A program made the translations under genes and the position numbers. Below the pieces are notes generated by a model, which had not been told where the DNA came from, did no database searches, and worked only from the letters and a program-made list of their open reading frames with translations. DNA of 64,000 bases from Zanthoxylum bungeanum (Eukaryota; Streptophyta; Magnoliopsida; Sapindales; Rutaceae): assembly GCA_019454045.1 (NCBI GenBank), contig SKCR01006555.1:23524-87523 (forward strand), written 5' to 3'. Below, piece after piece: positions 23,278 to 34,680 of this stretch; position 1 is the first letter of the stretch; each line of letters opens with the position of its first letter.

Positions 23278-24100
23278 CTGGCCAATGCTCAGAGTTACAG
23301 ATCGCAAGGTAACTTTCATAGCAACACAGAACCAAATCCAAGGAATAGAGGGAAGAATCAATGTCAAGCCATCACTTTGAAAACAGTACTGAAATTAACA
23401 AAGATGTTGGAGTAAAGGTATCCACTGAGGAAGTTCCAAAAGAAAGCAGCGAAGCAGATCCACAGATAGAGGAAAAAGAGGCAAAAGAAAATGATCGAGA
23501 AAGATTCACTCCACTTCCACCTTTTCCACAGCGTCTCTAGAAACATAAACTAGCCAAGCAGTTTGCTCGATTCCTGAAGATCTTCAAAAAGCTGCATATC
23601 AACATTCCATTTGCAGAAGCGTTGGAACAAATGCCCAACTATGTCAAGTTCATGAAAGATATTCTGCCACGAAAGCGAAGATTGGGAGATTAAAAGACAA
23701 TAGCATTGACAGAAGAATGTATCGCCATCATTTAGAGGAAGCTTCCCCCAAAGTTGAAAGATCCTGGCAGTTTCACCATCCCGTGCACCATAGGAGAATA
23801 TTACTTCGGTAAGGCTTTGTGTGATTTAGGTGCTAGCATTAACTTGATGTCTTTGTCTATTTACAGGAAACTACAGATTGGTAAGCAAAGCCCACCTCAG
23901 TTACTCTGCAACTGGCTAATAGATCGCTCACATTTCCGAAAGGTGTAGTGGAAGATGTATTGGTTAAAGTTGAAAAATTTATTTTCCCTGCAGATTTCAT
24001 AGTCCATGACATGGAAGAAGATAAAGATGTACCCATCATACTCAGGAGACCATTCTTGGCTATAGGTCGAACCATTATTGATGTACAAAAAGGTGAACTA
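23278..24100 (+). pseudogene. Athila-A gag-protease linker and aspartic protease remnant
   Basis: Frames match Athila-B 45700-44900. The protease active-site block KALCDLGASINLM is encoded near 23814-23850, DLGA being the Athila form of D-S/T-G. Stops interrupt the linker (for example near 23538 and 23691). A frameshift follows the active site, after which the frame at 23948 continues the protein toward RT. Confidence 0.8.
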
Positions 24101-25900
24101 ACCATGAGGGTACAAGACCAAGAAGTAACATTCAATGTTTTCAAAGCCATGAATTTCCTGAATGACGGAAATGAGGAGGAATGTTTCAGAATTGATGTTA
24201 TAGATGGTATCATCCAGAATACTGATGCAATGCAACTTTCCACGGAAAAACTTAAAGCTTGCATCACCAATATGACTGACAGAGAGGTAGATGTTGAAAT
24301 TCTGGAATATATCAACAATCTTGATGGAACAACTCGCTTCAGAACAATACCACAAGTGGAAATTTTGGAATTACCGAAAAAAGTGCGAATCAAGCCCTCG
24401 ATTGAAGAACCACCGAAGCTGGAACTAAAGCCACTTCCGAACCATCTCAGGTATGCATTATTAGAAAAATTTCTGATTTACCTGTGATTATTTCTTTCTC
24501 ACTAATATTGGTGCAGGAAGATAAGTTGTTGAAAGTGCTACGCGAGCACAAAAGAGCCATTGGCTGGACTATAGCAGACATTCGAGGCATTAGTCCATCA
24601 TTTTGCATGCATAAAATTCTGATGAATGACGAGTACAAAGCCACAGTGGAGCATCGACGGAGACTAAATCCAATCATGAAGGAGTTCATAAAGAAAGAAA
24701 TTATCAAATTGTTGGATGCATGCATCATTTACCCCATCTTTGACAGCACTTGGGTGAGTCCTATGCAATACGTACCAAAGAAGGGAGGAATGATTGTAGT
24801 CATAAATGAAAAGAACGAGCTGATTCCAACAAGAACGGTGACTGGATGGAGAGTATGCATAGACTATAGTAAGCCGAACAAAGTAATAAGAAATGATCAT
24901 TTTCCACTGCCATTCATTGACCAGATGCTAAACAGATTGGTGGGACATGAATTCTACTATTTTCTGGATGGATACTTAGGATACAATCAGATTTCTATCG
25001 CCCCAGAAGATCAAGAGAAAACCAATTTTACATGTCTGTATAGTACTTTTGCTCTTCACAGAATGCCATTTGGACTATGTAATGCTCCTGCCACATGATG
25101 GCCATCTTTTCAGACATGCTGGAACAAAGTATTGAGGTTTTCATGGATGATTTTTCTGTGTTTGGAGACTATTTCGATCACTGCTTGCAAAATCTGGAAA
25201 AAGTGTTACAAAAATACGAATATACCAACCTGGTACTCAACTGGGAGAAATGCCACTTCATCATGTATGAAGGCATTGTCCTGTGACATCAGATCTCACA
25301 AATGGGAATCGAGATAGATAAAGCAAAGATCGATACAATAGAAAAACTACCTCCACCATCATCAGTCAAAGGGATTCGCAGTTTTCTCGGATATACAGGA
25401 TTTTACAGGAGATTTATCAAAGACTTCTCCAAGATTCTAAACCTCTATGCAATCTGTTAGAGAAAGACGTGCCTTTCAACTTCACCAAAGAATGCCACCA
25501 TGCCTTTGAAATCTTAAAACAGAAGCTGGTCTCTGCCCCTATCATAGTAGCACCAAACTGGACGCTTCCATTTGAGGTGATGTACGATACTAGTGATTTT
25601 GCTGTAGGTGCAGTTTTGGGACAACCCAAAGCAAAAATTGTCCACACCATTTACTACTCTAGCATAACTCTGAATGAAACACAACTCAACTACACAACAA
25701 CTGAAAAAGAGTTGCTCGTAGTTGTGTTGCTTTAGATAAATTTCGTTCCTATCTGCTAGGTCCCAAGGTGGTGGTCTACACAGATCATTCAGTAATCAAA
25801 TACATGATCGTGAAGAAAGATGCTAAACCCAGATTGATCTGTTGGGTGCTTCTGCTGCAATAATTTGAGGTGGAGATCCGAGACAGGAAAAGGATAAGAA
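24101..25900 (+). pseudogene. Athila-A reverse transcriptase and RNase H remnant
   Basis: Frame 24484-25098 carries the RT N-terminus (WVSPMQYVPKKGG, VCIDYSKPN, PFGLCNAPAT). A 13-base deletion at about 25096 relative to Athila-B shifts the frame. Frame 25095-25286 then has the catalytic box as FMDDFSVFG, the F-x-DD form of YxDD usual in this lineage. RNase H begins near 25560 with YDTSDFAVGAVLGQ, where the catalytic D is retained, and includes TTTEKELL. Several stops follow (25736, 25862). Confidence 0.85.
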
Positions 25901-27297
25901 AATCAAGTGGCATATCATTTATCGAGGCTCGAAAATGGAGAAACAACTCGCAATGAGCTGACAATCAAATAAACTTTTCCAGATGAACAGTTATTTGCCA
26001 TCAAGCAGTAGGAAGTCCTTTGGTATGCTGACTATGTAAAATACATAGTATCAGGGAAATGGCCATTGAAATGGACATATCAGCAACGAAAGAAATTCTT
26101 CAAAGAAGTCAAGCACTATATCTGGGATGAGCCGTACCTATTCAAACATTGTGCTAATCAATTATTGAGACGCTGTGTACCACATGAGGAGGTCAATAGT
26201 GTCATGTAGCATTGTCATTCATCACCATACAGAGGACACTTTAGCGGAGATAAAACTGTAGCCAAAGTCCTACAATCAGGTTTGTTATGGCTCACCTTGT
26301 TTAAAGATGCTTACTTATTTGTTCTTCAATGTGACTGGTGCCAGAGAACTGGAAATATTTCAAGGAGAAATAAAGGATCTCTTCAAAATATTCTGGCAGT
26401 GGAGATATTTGATGTATAGGGGATTGATTCTATGGGACCTTTTGTTCCATCATTTGGAAACTTGTACATTCTGGTTGTAGTAGATTACGTCTCTAAATGG
26501 TTTGAAGCAACAGTACTACCATAAATGATTCAAAAGTGGTGATAAAGTTCCTTAAAAAGAATATTTTCACTTGCTTCGGAACACCTCGGGAAATTATCAG
26601 TGATGGTGGCACACACTTCTGCAATAGATACTTCGATGCACTCCTATCCAAATACAGAGTTACTCATAAAGTTACCATTGCTTACCATCCGCAGTCAAAT
26701 GGACAGGTTGAAGTTTCAAACAGGGAGATCAAAAGAATCTTGGAGAGAACTGTTGGATCAACAAGGATGGACTTGTCTACAAAATTGGATGACGCATTAT
26801 GGGCCTACCAGACAGCTTACAAAAAACCCATTGGTATGTCTCCATATCGAATGGTGTTTGGGAAAGCATGTCATCTGCTAGTGGAGCTTGAACATAAAAC
26901 GTATTGGGCACTAAAGAAGTAAAATCTTGGTCTACAAGCAGCAGGAGAGACACGGCTCCACCAACTCAACGAATTGGAGGAATTTCGCCTATATCTTATA
27001 AAAATGCCAAATTGTACAAAGAAAAGACCAAGAAATGGCATGATAAAAAATAGTGCGCAGACAACTGGAACCAGGGCAGCAGGTGTTGTTATACAATTCA
27101 AGGTTGAAACTTTTCCCTGAAAGCTAAAATTAAGGTGGTCAGGTCCATTTGTAATTACTCGGGTGTTACGCAACGGAGTAGTTGAGATAAACAACTCCAA
27201 ATCCAACAACATATTCAGGGTAAATAGCCAGCGTGTTAAGCACTACTGGGGAGAATCATTTGAACGACAAAAAAAAGTGTCACACTTGCAGATCTAG
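25901..27297 (+). pseudogene. Athila-A integrase remnant
   Basis: The N-terminal HHCC zinc-binding part is recognisable in broken frames (CHSSPYRGHF near 26213, C..C near 26330). The core follows: [13 protein letters not shown] with the second catalytic Asp, and [16 protein letters not shown] with the catalytic Glu, within 26536-26922. The C-terminal part is frameshifted and ends at a stop at 27295. The order after RNase H confirms Gypsy. Confidence 0.85.
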
Positions 27298-27320
27298 CCT
27301 AAGGTTTGGGTAGTCATGTC

Positions 27321-27365
27321 TAGCTGACGACGTTAAACTTAGCGCTAGCAGGGAGGCAACCCATG
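27321..27365 (+). other. Conserved post-pol motif of Athila-A
   Basis: About 25 bases after the pol stop lies GACGTTAAACTTAGCGCT followed by GGGAGGCAACCCATG. The same motif follows pol in Athila-B (41620-41576). From memory, similar wording lies after pol in many plant Athila/Tat elements, where its role is unknown to me. Confidence 0.7.
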
Positions 27366-27434
27366 TAATTTGTGTATATATTGAGATTTGATGTGTTTTA
27401 TTTTTGTGTGTTTAATTTTTGTAGGTAAAGTCAC

Positions 27435-27986
27435 TGACATGATGGAAGACGTTCTCATAAACTTCACAAGCCTTTTGTAAGTAAAGTCACCAACATGATG
27501 AAAGTCTACAAGTCACGCATTGAACGAATGAGACTTCTGATGATCAAAGGTATTCCTAATGAAATTCTTTGGATTATTGAAGCACGAGTCCGATTAGCAG
27601 GTGAGTCCTCTGAATATTTTGTTTCATTTCTGCCTAGTTTAGGAAAAAACACCTATGCTAAGAAAAGAATAGCTAAAAGATTAGGTGTTTGCTATAAATG
27701 TGCACGCATGACATGTAATACTCGTTGTCGTTCTTTAGGAATGGTGTCTGATAACCGTGAAGATAAAATTAAATTCATTAGTGATGACATGAGTAAGGAG
27801 TCTTTAGATGACATATCATTGACTCTTGAGACTTATCTCAGTGGATATGTGTATCATGCAATTCGCATGTTACATACACAGTTTCGAAAAGAAAGACAAC
27901 AATTAAGTCTCGGGAATCTGACTTTAAAAGACCTTGTTTCCCAATTTATAAGAAAATTAGATGGGAAGCTTTTCCCTGACGCATAG
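27435..27986 (+). pseudogene. Athila-A extra ORF 1 (Cys4 protein), N-terminus broken
   Basis: Homologous to the intact 40952-41500 ORF in Athila-B, roughly three-quarters identical by eye. The 5' end (ATG at 27440, then a stop near 27477) is frameshifted; the clean part starts MMKVYKSRIERM at 27495. The Cys cluster CYKCARMTCNTRC (C-x2-C-x4-C-x3-C) is preserved, as is the C-terminal QFIRKLDGKL. The function is not recognised, and no membrane segment or signal peptide is seen, so it does not look like an env-like glycoprotein. A TTTTTGTAG acceptor-like site precedes it. Confidence 0.75.
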
Positions 27987-28247
27987 ATGCCATTCAAGCC
28001 GTTACTTCTTGTACATATTATTATCTCTTTATATTTAACTAATAATTGTGATTTGTTTTGTCATTTTCTTTTATTTTCACCGACAGGATTCAGACTTTTT
28101 GACTTTCACGATTTATTTTACTGTTTAGGTAATAATTTTCATTTGGCAGGTACTAATGCTATTATTACTCATACTTTTTCAGGATCTATAAATTCAGCTC
28201 GCCATTGCACTCTTATAGACATCCAGATTTGAGAAAGAAATAAAAAA
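27987..28247 (+). promoter_or_regulatory. Spacer with splice-acceptor-like sites before Athila-A LOG
   Basis: The spacer is T-rich. Two pyrimidine tracts end in AG: TTTTATTTTCACCGACAG near 28086 and ATACTTTTTCAG ending at 28182. TATAAAT lies at 28187-28193. All three have counterparts in Athila-B (40686-40951), so they are conserved between copies. Confidence 0.5.
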
Positions 28248-28901
28248 ATGGAAGCAATTTCAAGAAGACGAGTTATAAACATCTGTGTATTTTTTGGTAC
28301 TAATGCTGGTTCCAAACCAGAATTCGCTGAGGCAGCACATGAATTGGGTAGAGTCATAGCTAAAAGGAATATGCATCTAGTATATGGCGGTGGAAATCTT
28401 GGACTAATGGGGTACATTTCAAGGGCTGCACAGGAATGAGGAAGTCAAGTTTTGGGAATCATCCCAAAACCTTTGGCAGATGCGAATCTTATAGGACCAT
28501 CAAACAGAGATGAATGCATCGTTCCAGGTATGTCCGAACGACTTGTTGAAATGATTAACCGTGCTGATGCTTTTATTACTTTTTCAGGTGGTTTGGGCAC
28601 GATTGAGGAAATTTTTACAATGCTATCTTGGGCGAACTTGAACATACACCAGAAACCAATTGGAATGTTTAACGTTGATGGATTTTATGACTTTGTTTGT
28701 GTGTTTCTTGATGATGCCTGGAGAAATGGGTTCCTTTCAAAACCTGTAAAAGATATCCTCTTCACTGCCAGAACAGCCCATGATTTAATTGATCAACTTT
28801 TACCCTTTGAACCACAAATTGACCCTATCATTTCCAAGATAAACTGGTCCGATAATGATCATGGTAAGACTCATCGGATAAATCTCGATCTTAACCTTTA
28901 G
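28248..28901 (+). pseudogene. Athila-A LOG-like cytokinin-activating enzyme, one nonsense codon
   Basis: LOG enzymes hydrolyse cytokinin riboside 5'-monophosphate to the free active base and ribose 5-phosphate. The reading frame is collinear with Athila-B LOG over its full length and is interrupted only by a TGA at 28437, where the other copy has GGA (Gly). Residues before the stop include ICVFFGTNAGSKP and YGGGNLGLMG. After it come PGMSERLVEM and SGGLGTIEE, where the normally invariant Pro of PGGxGT has become Ser. There are no introns. Two lesions suggest it is inactive. Confidence 0.88.
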
Positions 28902-30194
28902 TTGTCTTTTTTTTAATTCCACGCTAACCAGGTACTGTTTTCTAAACTCTTATTCTACTTTTTAGACATTGGGGACATTGTCTCAATTAGGTTTGGGGTA
29001 GGGGAATAGTTGACTAGTATCTTATTTTTATTTTTCGTTGTGTTGTTTATTTTTGCTTGACTTTTAGTCAAAAATTCAAAAATTTAAAAAAATTGTGATT
29101 TTTATGTTTTTAATTTGACTAACCAGATGGAATGGTGTTTGAGATAACTGTGTAAGGAATTTCCACTCCTGAGACGTATCTCAACCTATTTCGTAACAAG
29201 TTAATTTTTATTTATTTCCTTTTGAATTATTTAAATTTGTGAATTCTCCATAATACTGACTAAATTGGATCTTCAGATGCTCAGTTGACAGGTATTATCA
29301 ACATGCATGGTAACATACGGCCATGAGTTATAAGTGAAAAGTTTGTAATATTTAGTGCTCTAGTTTAATTGGAGGAAGCATCTAAAAAGGCTATATATAT
29401 ATATATTAATAAAAAGTTTATACTTAGTAACCGGGCATCTTGCCTCAGTAAGCAGAGATTGTTCGCGTCAAACGATAGAACTTTTAACATATGATATCTG
29501 AGTAATTAAGTCTGTATGGGTGTTTTAACACCTAGTGCCCTAAAGCCATCTGGCTTGGGAGTCACGAGCCCAAAGCTCGCTACATGGATTGAAGATGTTA
29601 AAAAAATGGTTAAACATCTGAGATCCGAGTAATTAAGTCTGTAGGGATGTCTTAATACCTAGTGCCCTAAAGCCAACTGGCTTGGGAGTCACTGGCCCAA
29701 AGCTCGCTACATGGATTGAAGATGTTAAAAAAAATAATAATAAAAAAATTCATTGCCAAAAAAAAGGTGTGAATTCTGATATAACTTTAGGACAAAAATA
29801 TTACTCTCTTTTCAACTACACTTATGAATATTATGGGCACAATGATTTGATTAATACATTTTTGGTTGTGTATATGGAGAATGGTAAAAATAATCTGAGA
29901 ATTTACTTATTTGGTAATTTAGAAAGAAAAAAAATATTAACTTGGATAAGAATTTCACTTGTTTAGTCACTAACATATTTTGTGTGTTTGATTTTACATT
30001 TGATTGACGTTTGTGGGCATCGTCACTGTAAGCCCTCACTAGACTACAACTCGTCCACTAGGGACACCTAGGGGTTTAAAGGCTTGTTGCATACACTAAA
30101 TGCAACCGTGATCCCTACGAAAATGGCTTAGTTTAATTTTAATATTTTATTGCCATTTATTTTATTATTTTGCTCGAGGACTAGCAAAATAATA
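28902..30194 (+). other. Untranslated tail of Athila-A
   Basis: No gene is seen. It contains a GGGGACATTG...GGTTTGGGG stretch near 28971-29000, an AT dinucleotide run at 29391-29406, a 127-base tandem duplication at 29488-29740 and a terminal AT-rich part. The same order occurs in Athila-B between LOG and the polypurine tract. Confidence 0.75.
29488..29740 (+). repeat. 127-bp tandem duplication in Athila-A tail
   Basis: Two units share GAGTAATTAAGTCTGTA, CCTAGTGCCCTAAAGCCA and AAAGCTCGCTACATGGATTG, with a period of 127 bases (29501 to 29628). Athila-B has the matching duplication with a period near 125. Confidence 0.88.
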
Positions 30195-30205
30195 GGTTTG
30201 GGGTG
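30195..30205 (+). promoter_or_regulatory. Polypurine tract of Athila-A
   Basis: GGTTTGGGGTG directly precedes the LTR terminus TGATAAGCGG. Athila-B has the equivalent GGTTTGGGGGTG. Confidence 0.85.
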
Positions 30206-30483
30206 TGATAAGCGGTAAATTTATTAATATTTACCGCCATTTTTACTTAATATTTTGTATAGTTACTTGAGTTTTGTGAATATTTTGATGTGTTTTGTGT
30301 ATTTTGTAGATAATGAGATTTCAAGACTCAATGGAAGCAAATTAGGGCTAAAACGGCGAAAAACGGAACAAAATAGCAAAATTGGAATTTCGCGTCGCGA
30401 CGCTCACACCTTATGCGTCGTGACGTGGTTCAATTATTGAGTTGCCGACACTTGTCATTGCCACGTCATTGCCACGTCAGCAC
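30206..30483 (+). repeat. Athila-A 3' LTR, first part
   Basis: It starts TGATAAGCGG with a short hairpin (GCGGTAAAT, 8-base loop, ATTTACCGC at 30212-30237). It includes the GC-rich CGCGTCGCGACGC at 30391, shared with the LTR remnant at 54931. It is cut by Copia-2 at 30483 and continues at 53010. Confidence 0.85.
30479..30483 (+). repeat. Target-site duplication AGCAC of Copia-2 (left)
   Basis: AGCAC at 30479-30483 matches AGCAC at 53005-53009, immediately outside the two Copia-2 LTR ends. This proves that the two LTRs belong to one insertion event. Confidence 0.9.
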
Positions 30484-32410
30484 TATTAGACAATTATGAC
30501 TCATAGCGTCAGTATTTGTAAAAGACATTGTGGTTTTTGTACAAATTAATTATGTAGCAATGAAATTGCATTTTATCATTTAGTAATTTGATTACTTAAT
30601 ATATATAAATGATAAAAGTCCCTATGATTAGTTCCGAATTATAAGATATGAGACAGTATCAATCCATAAAGGTTTAATCATTAATATCCCTGGTCTTAGT
30701 ATTATCGAGACTGGACATCGATAATGCGGAATAGACTAGTATTGCACTTGTGCGTGTTATGGAATCGTATCGACATAGTTCTCATATATTTAAGTATTGG
30801 ATACTTATGCAAGTGTGATAGGAGGTTGTGTTTACCGATGGTACGGAACAGATTCGCTCTGGATAGACCCCGCGGAATCCCATTGGTAGTATGAATATGT
30901 GTCTATGGGAATCCGCATCAGGGTAGGTGTATTTGGTCTTAACCTGAGACTTACATCGCTAGTACTTGCGACAATCAATACGCTTTGGTTTTGGTCGTCC
31001 AGGACTTTAACAGGTTCTGTGTATACCTCTTCTGGGTTTATTGAGAATCGTAGTGTATTGGGTGTGATGTCAAGATGGAAGTATCACTTCAGTCATATGG
31101 AGATGATGATCACGCAGGGATACAGAACTGGTTCTCTATTGTGTTGCAACCATCGGGATAATATGACTTGGTCATGATTATCCGATTAAAGAGACTAGTT
31201 GCTTGTAATCTGATATATGCTTCGTACGGGGCAGACACTATTCCAGCTCAAGGCCTTGCATGTGACATCCGATATTGGATCGCTATACACAATACTACGT
31301 ATACTACGCCTGATATAGATTATATATTCCACTAAGAATATTTCTGGAGAATTGGGTAGGCACGGTGTTTTGCTAGAAGCCAACCATGTCTCGTAAATCG
31401 GTAAAATTGTTGTACGAGGTACGTATGTGTTCGGATAGTCCGACGACCGGATTTACTACCAACATATCCAGGGATCTCCTGGGTCCCTTCCCGAAGATTC
31501 ACCGATGACGTATGATTCGAACATAATTAATCTTGGATTAATTACGGAGATATTTTATCTAGGATAAAATACTAATTGAAGAGAGAGAAACGATTAATTG
31601 GAATTAATCGATAAAATAATATATTTGATATATTAAACGAAATTAGATTTCGATGCGGAATTAAAATTAGATTTTAATTCGGGCTAAAGAATTAATTTAG
31701 AGTTAATTCGCTAGCGATATGAATAGTAATTTTACTTGGCATAATTATTTAATTAAATTTGATTTAATTACGTCGCAACGGAAAATTCGTTAATTCGGAA
31801 TTAACGAACCCGAGCCTGGTTTGTGTTTGCGAGGCCACTCCGATTTAGAATCAAGTGCGGCCACAAGTCACATCGCTCGTCACATCGCATGTCAATCTAG
31901 TGATGGATGTCAAGTCACCTTTTTGGTGAGTGACAACTAATCACTATTCATGATGGAGGTGGTTGTGAGCCTTTAATGCATTTTTGGCTCCAAAATTTGG
32001 TTTGACTTTTTGAAAGTCATATACCAAATTTTTGGAAAAAGGTTTTGTATTATGTTTTTAGAAAACAAAAATACACAAAATTAGAAAACTCTCTCTCTCT
32101 CCCAAAAGCTCATTGTCGTGAGCTTCTCCACCAAGGAAAGGAAATTGTTTTCTTTCATCTCTTGCTAGCACATTCAAGAATCAATACAAGGTGATAGGGA
32201 AACCAACCTTGGAGCTTGGAATCACAAAGACAAAGCTTGGAGCTTGGACTTGGACCTTGGCCGAATACCATAAAAGATTCTTGGAGTTCATTTTTCTTCT
32301 CAACACATCTCAAATCCGTTCAATGTAACTGTGTTTCCACCTCACTTCATTTGAGTATTCATTCTTTTCATTGCTTAAATATGATCTTGGGACTATATTA
32401 GAAACCAACA
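30484..32410 (+). repeat. 5' LTR of Copia-2
   Basis: It begins TATTAGACAATTATG, the first dinucleotide TG being mutated to TA compared with the 3' LTR. It ends AAACCAACA before the primer-binding site. It differs from the 3' LTR by scattered substitutions and a small indel in the TCACATCGC repeat near 31868. Confidence 0.92.
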
Positions 32411-32426
32411 ATGGTATCATTGAGCC
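32411..32426 (+). promoter_or_regulatory. Primer-binding site of Copia-2 (initiator tRNA-Met type)
   Basis: ATGGTATCATTGAGCC lies at the LTR end. It is close to the Copia consensus TGGTATCAGAGCC, with two or three changes. Confidence 0.75.
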
Positions 32427-34680
32427 TAATTTGAGCATGAAAAATATTAGGGTTCATATGCTAAAAATTTGGGTAAAAATGATTTGAGCATGATTTGATG
32501 AAATTGTTTGATTAAGTATGCTTGAATGATGATAACATAGTGTTATGCATGATTAATTTCATGAAATATAAATTGGATTAATTTTTCCCCAAACCATAGG
32601 CTTGGCCGAATGCATGATGAAACCCTAAAGAATTGGATTAATTTTTCCCCAAACCATAGGCTTGGCCGAATGCATGATGAAACCCTAAAGTCATGGTATT
32701 TTGTTCTTTTGATCATTGGATGAGATGAAAGACTTGGGATAATGTTGATTTGTAATTCAATCGGATTGAAAAAGAAATCGAATTAAAATACCCACCAATG
32801 TCGTGAGCTATATAGCATAAAATGAGATGATTTTTTGAATCAATTATGTTGAACATGTGTTGATGATGAAAAGCATGATTAATGGATTAAATTAGTATTT
32901 TGGAAATGTTAATTTAAAAGATTAATCATGGCTAAACACTTTGATTTATTAAATTATGAATTTTGGAAAATTGGAATTTAATAAATTGGGCTTGATTTTG
33001 AATTGGGCTTATAATTATTGTATTTGGGCATAATGGGCTTGGTTGGGCCAAGTTGATATAAGTCAAATTAGATTGGATCCAAATTGGGCCTAAATCATTC
33101 CATTAAGTCCAAATATAACAAATGGGCTTTAAATATTTAATTGGGCCTAATGGGCCGAAATTGGTTTCTTGGCAAATAAAGGTGATTCCTTAATTGAGCT
33201 TTGGTATTTGGGTTTGACCCATATTGACCAAAATCCATGCCTTATGAAATCAATTGAAAGCCCATTGGACTTTAATTAACAACATTGGATGTTAATTGGG
33301 CTTTGAGATCCGTTTAGATTATATTTGGAATCTAAGTCGTTAAAGCGCATTAAAAAGTGTAGATATTTAATTTAGAATTAATAAATGAATTAGTATTGAA
33401 TACGAATTAAATTAGATTTAAAGAGTAGTTCGATATAATTCAAGAATTCGTACTTCGAGTACTTATTCACAAACGAGTTGGACTCGCGCAAAATCAATCA
33501 TTGTTTGAACATTGGATGATCACTTAATTCAAAGATTAATTAATTGGATGAGATTGATTGAATAACATGCTATGAATGAATACATGGATGTGTTGAATGA
33601 ATAACGTATATCGGATGGATATTAGAAGGGGATGGCAATTTTGGAAATTGTTGTAAATTTAGAATTTATTAAATTGGACCTGCTTGTCTAGCCTTATCTC
33701 TCTTGATTCTTTGTATTTCTCTTCTCACCTATTCCCCCCAATGTTAATGAGGTTTCTCTTATTGTATTATGTAATTGGGTAGCAGTAGAATAGTGCTAGC
33801 CAGGAAAGGAAACGAAGTGATTTGTTCTAGGAACAATCTGTGAAATATACATCCGCATATCGTTATTAATTTACTTCCGCGCCTTATTATGCTTTAGAAT
33901 GCATGCTTAAGGGTGTATGATGAGACCTAACAAAGATAATAATTGGTTGCCAATTTACGCGAAAAAACCCTCAAAACATATTAAGCGTTTTTCCTTCCAT
34001 TGAGTGATTCTTACTCAAGATCCAAGATTGGCACTGGCTTATTGGCCAAAGTCAAGGCCTTTGTCCATCGCGGATGTGTTTGAATCATGAAGGCTTTATT
34101 CCATATCGGTGTCTTGTCCAAGTTGTGATTTGTTGGCCAAAGTCAAGATCACTTCTTGTCCGTCGACATCGATTACGAAGGTTTCCAAAGTCAATGGGTC
34201 CCGCTTAACTGGAATAATTAAGCTTGTTGTGCCAAAGCCAAGGCTTAGTTGATTCAGAGGAAAAAAGGTTAGGAAAATAAATTGTATATATTGGCATATA
34301 TATTGTATATATGTTTCGGACTTGGAGGTCCACCTACCGGATCTAGGAATTGGATGAGATCCAATTGATATTAGAGATCTACCTAGTTAAATATCATACA
34401 GCTTGTTGGCCAAAGTCAAGGTTGTGTGTTATTTAACGGGATCCTAGCCCACTAGGAAACTAGGTTTCCCGAGTACTCAACAGAGGGTTAGAGGCTCGCC
34501 GAAAAATAGTGGGAGGCTAGTATTGAATTTGCAATTTCATTCAAATACTTAACTTTACGCGCTTTCAAATTATTTCGTCAAATTATTTTATTAGTTGGAC
34601 TAATATATCATTATTTTTCTTGTAAAAGTTAGACTGTACCCAAACATCGTTAATCGAATAGTTGGACTATTGTGGTTAAA
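32427..34680 (+). other. Untranslated leader of Copia-2
   Basis: No gene is seen. It is homologous to the Copia-1 and Copia-3 leaders, with TGGGCY-rich DNA at 32985-33305 and TTGGCCAAAGTCAAG at 34042, 34133 and 34406. It has a private perfect 60-base tandem duplication at 32571-32690. Confidence 0.8.
32571..32690. repeat. Perfect 60-bp tandem duplication in Copia-2 leader
   Basis: The unit starting AATTGGATTAATTTTTCCCC occupies 32571-32630 and again 32631-32690 with no mismatch. The Copia-1 leader (start of the window) has a single copy. Confidence 0.93.

Noticed and set aside
27987..28232. Open frame between the Cys4 ORF and LOG of Athila-A (81 residues)
   Set aside because: It is T-rich spacer with acceptor-like tracts; the frame is not conserved in Athila-B.
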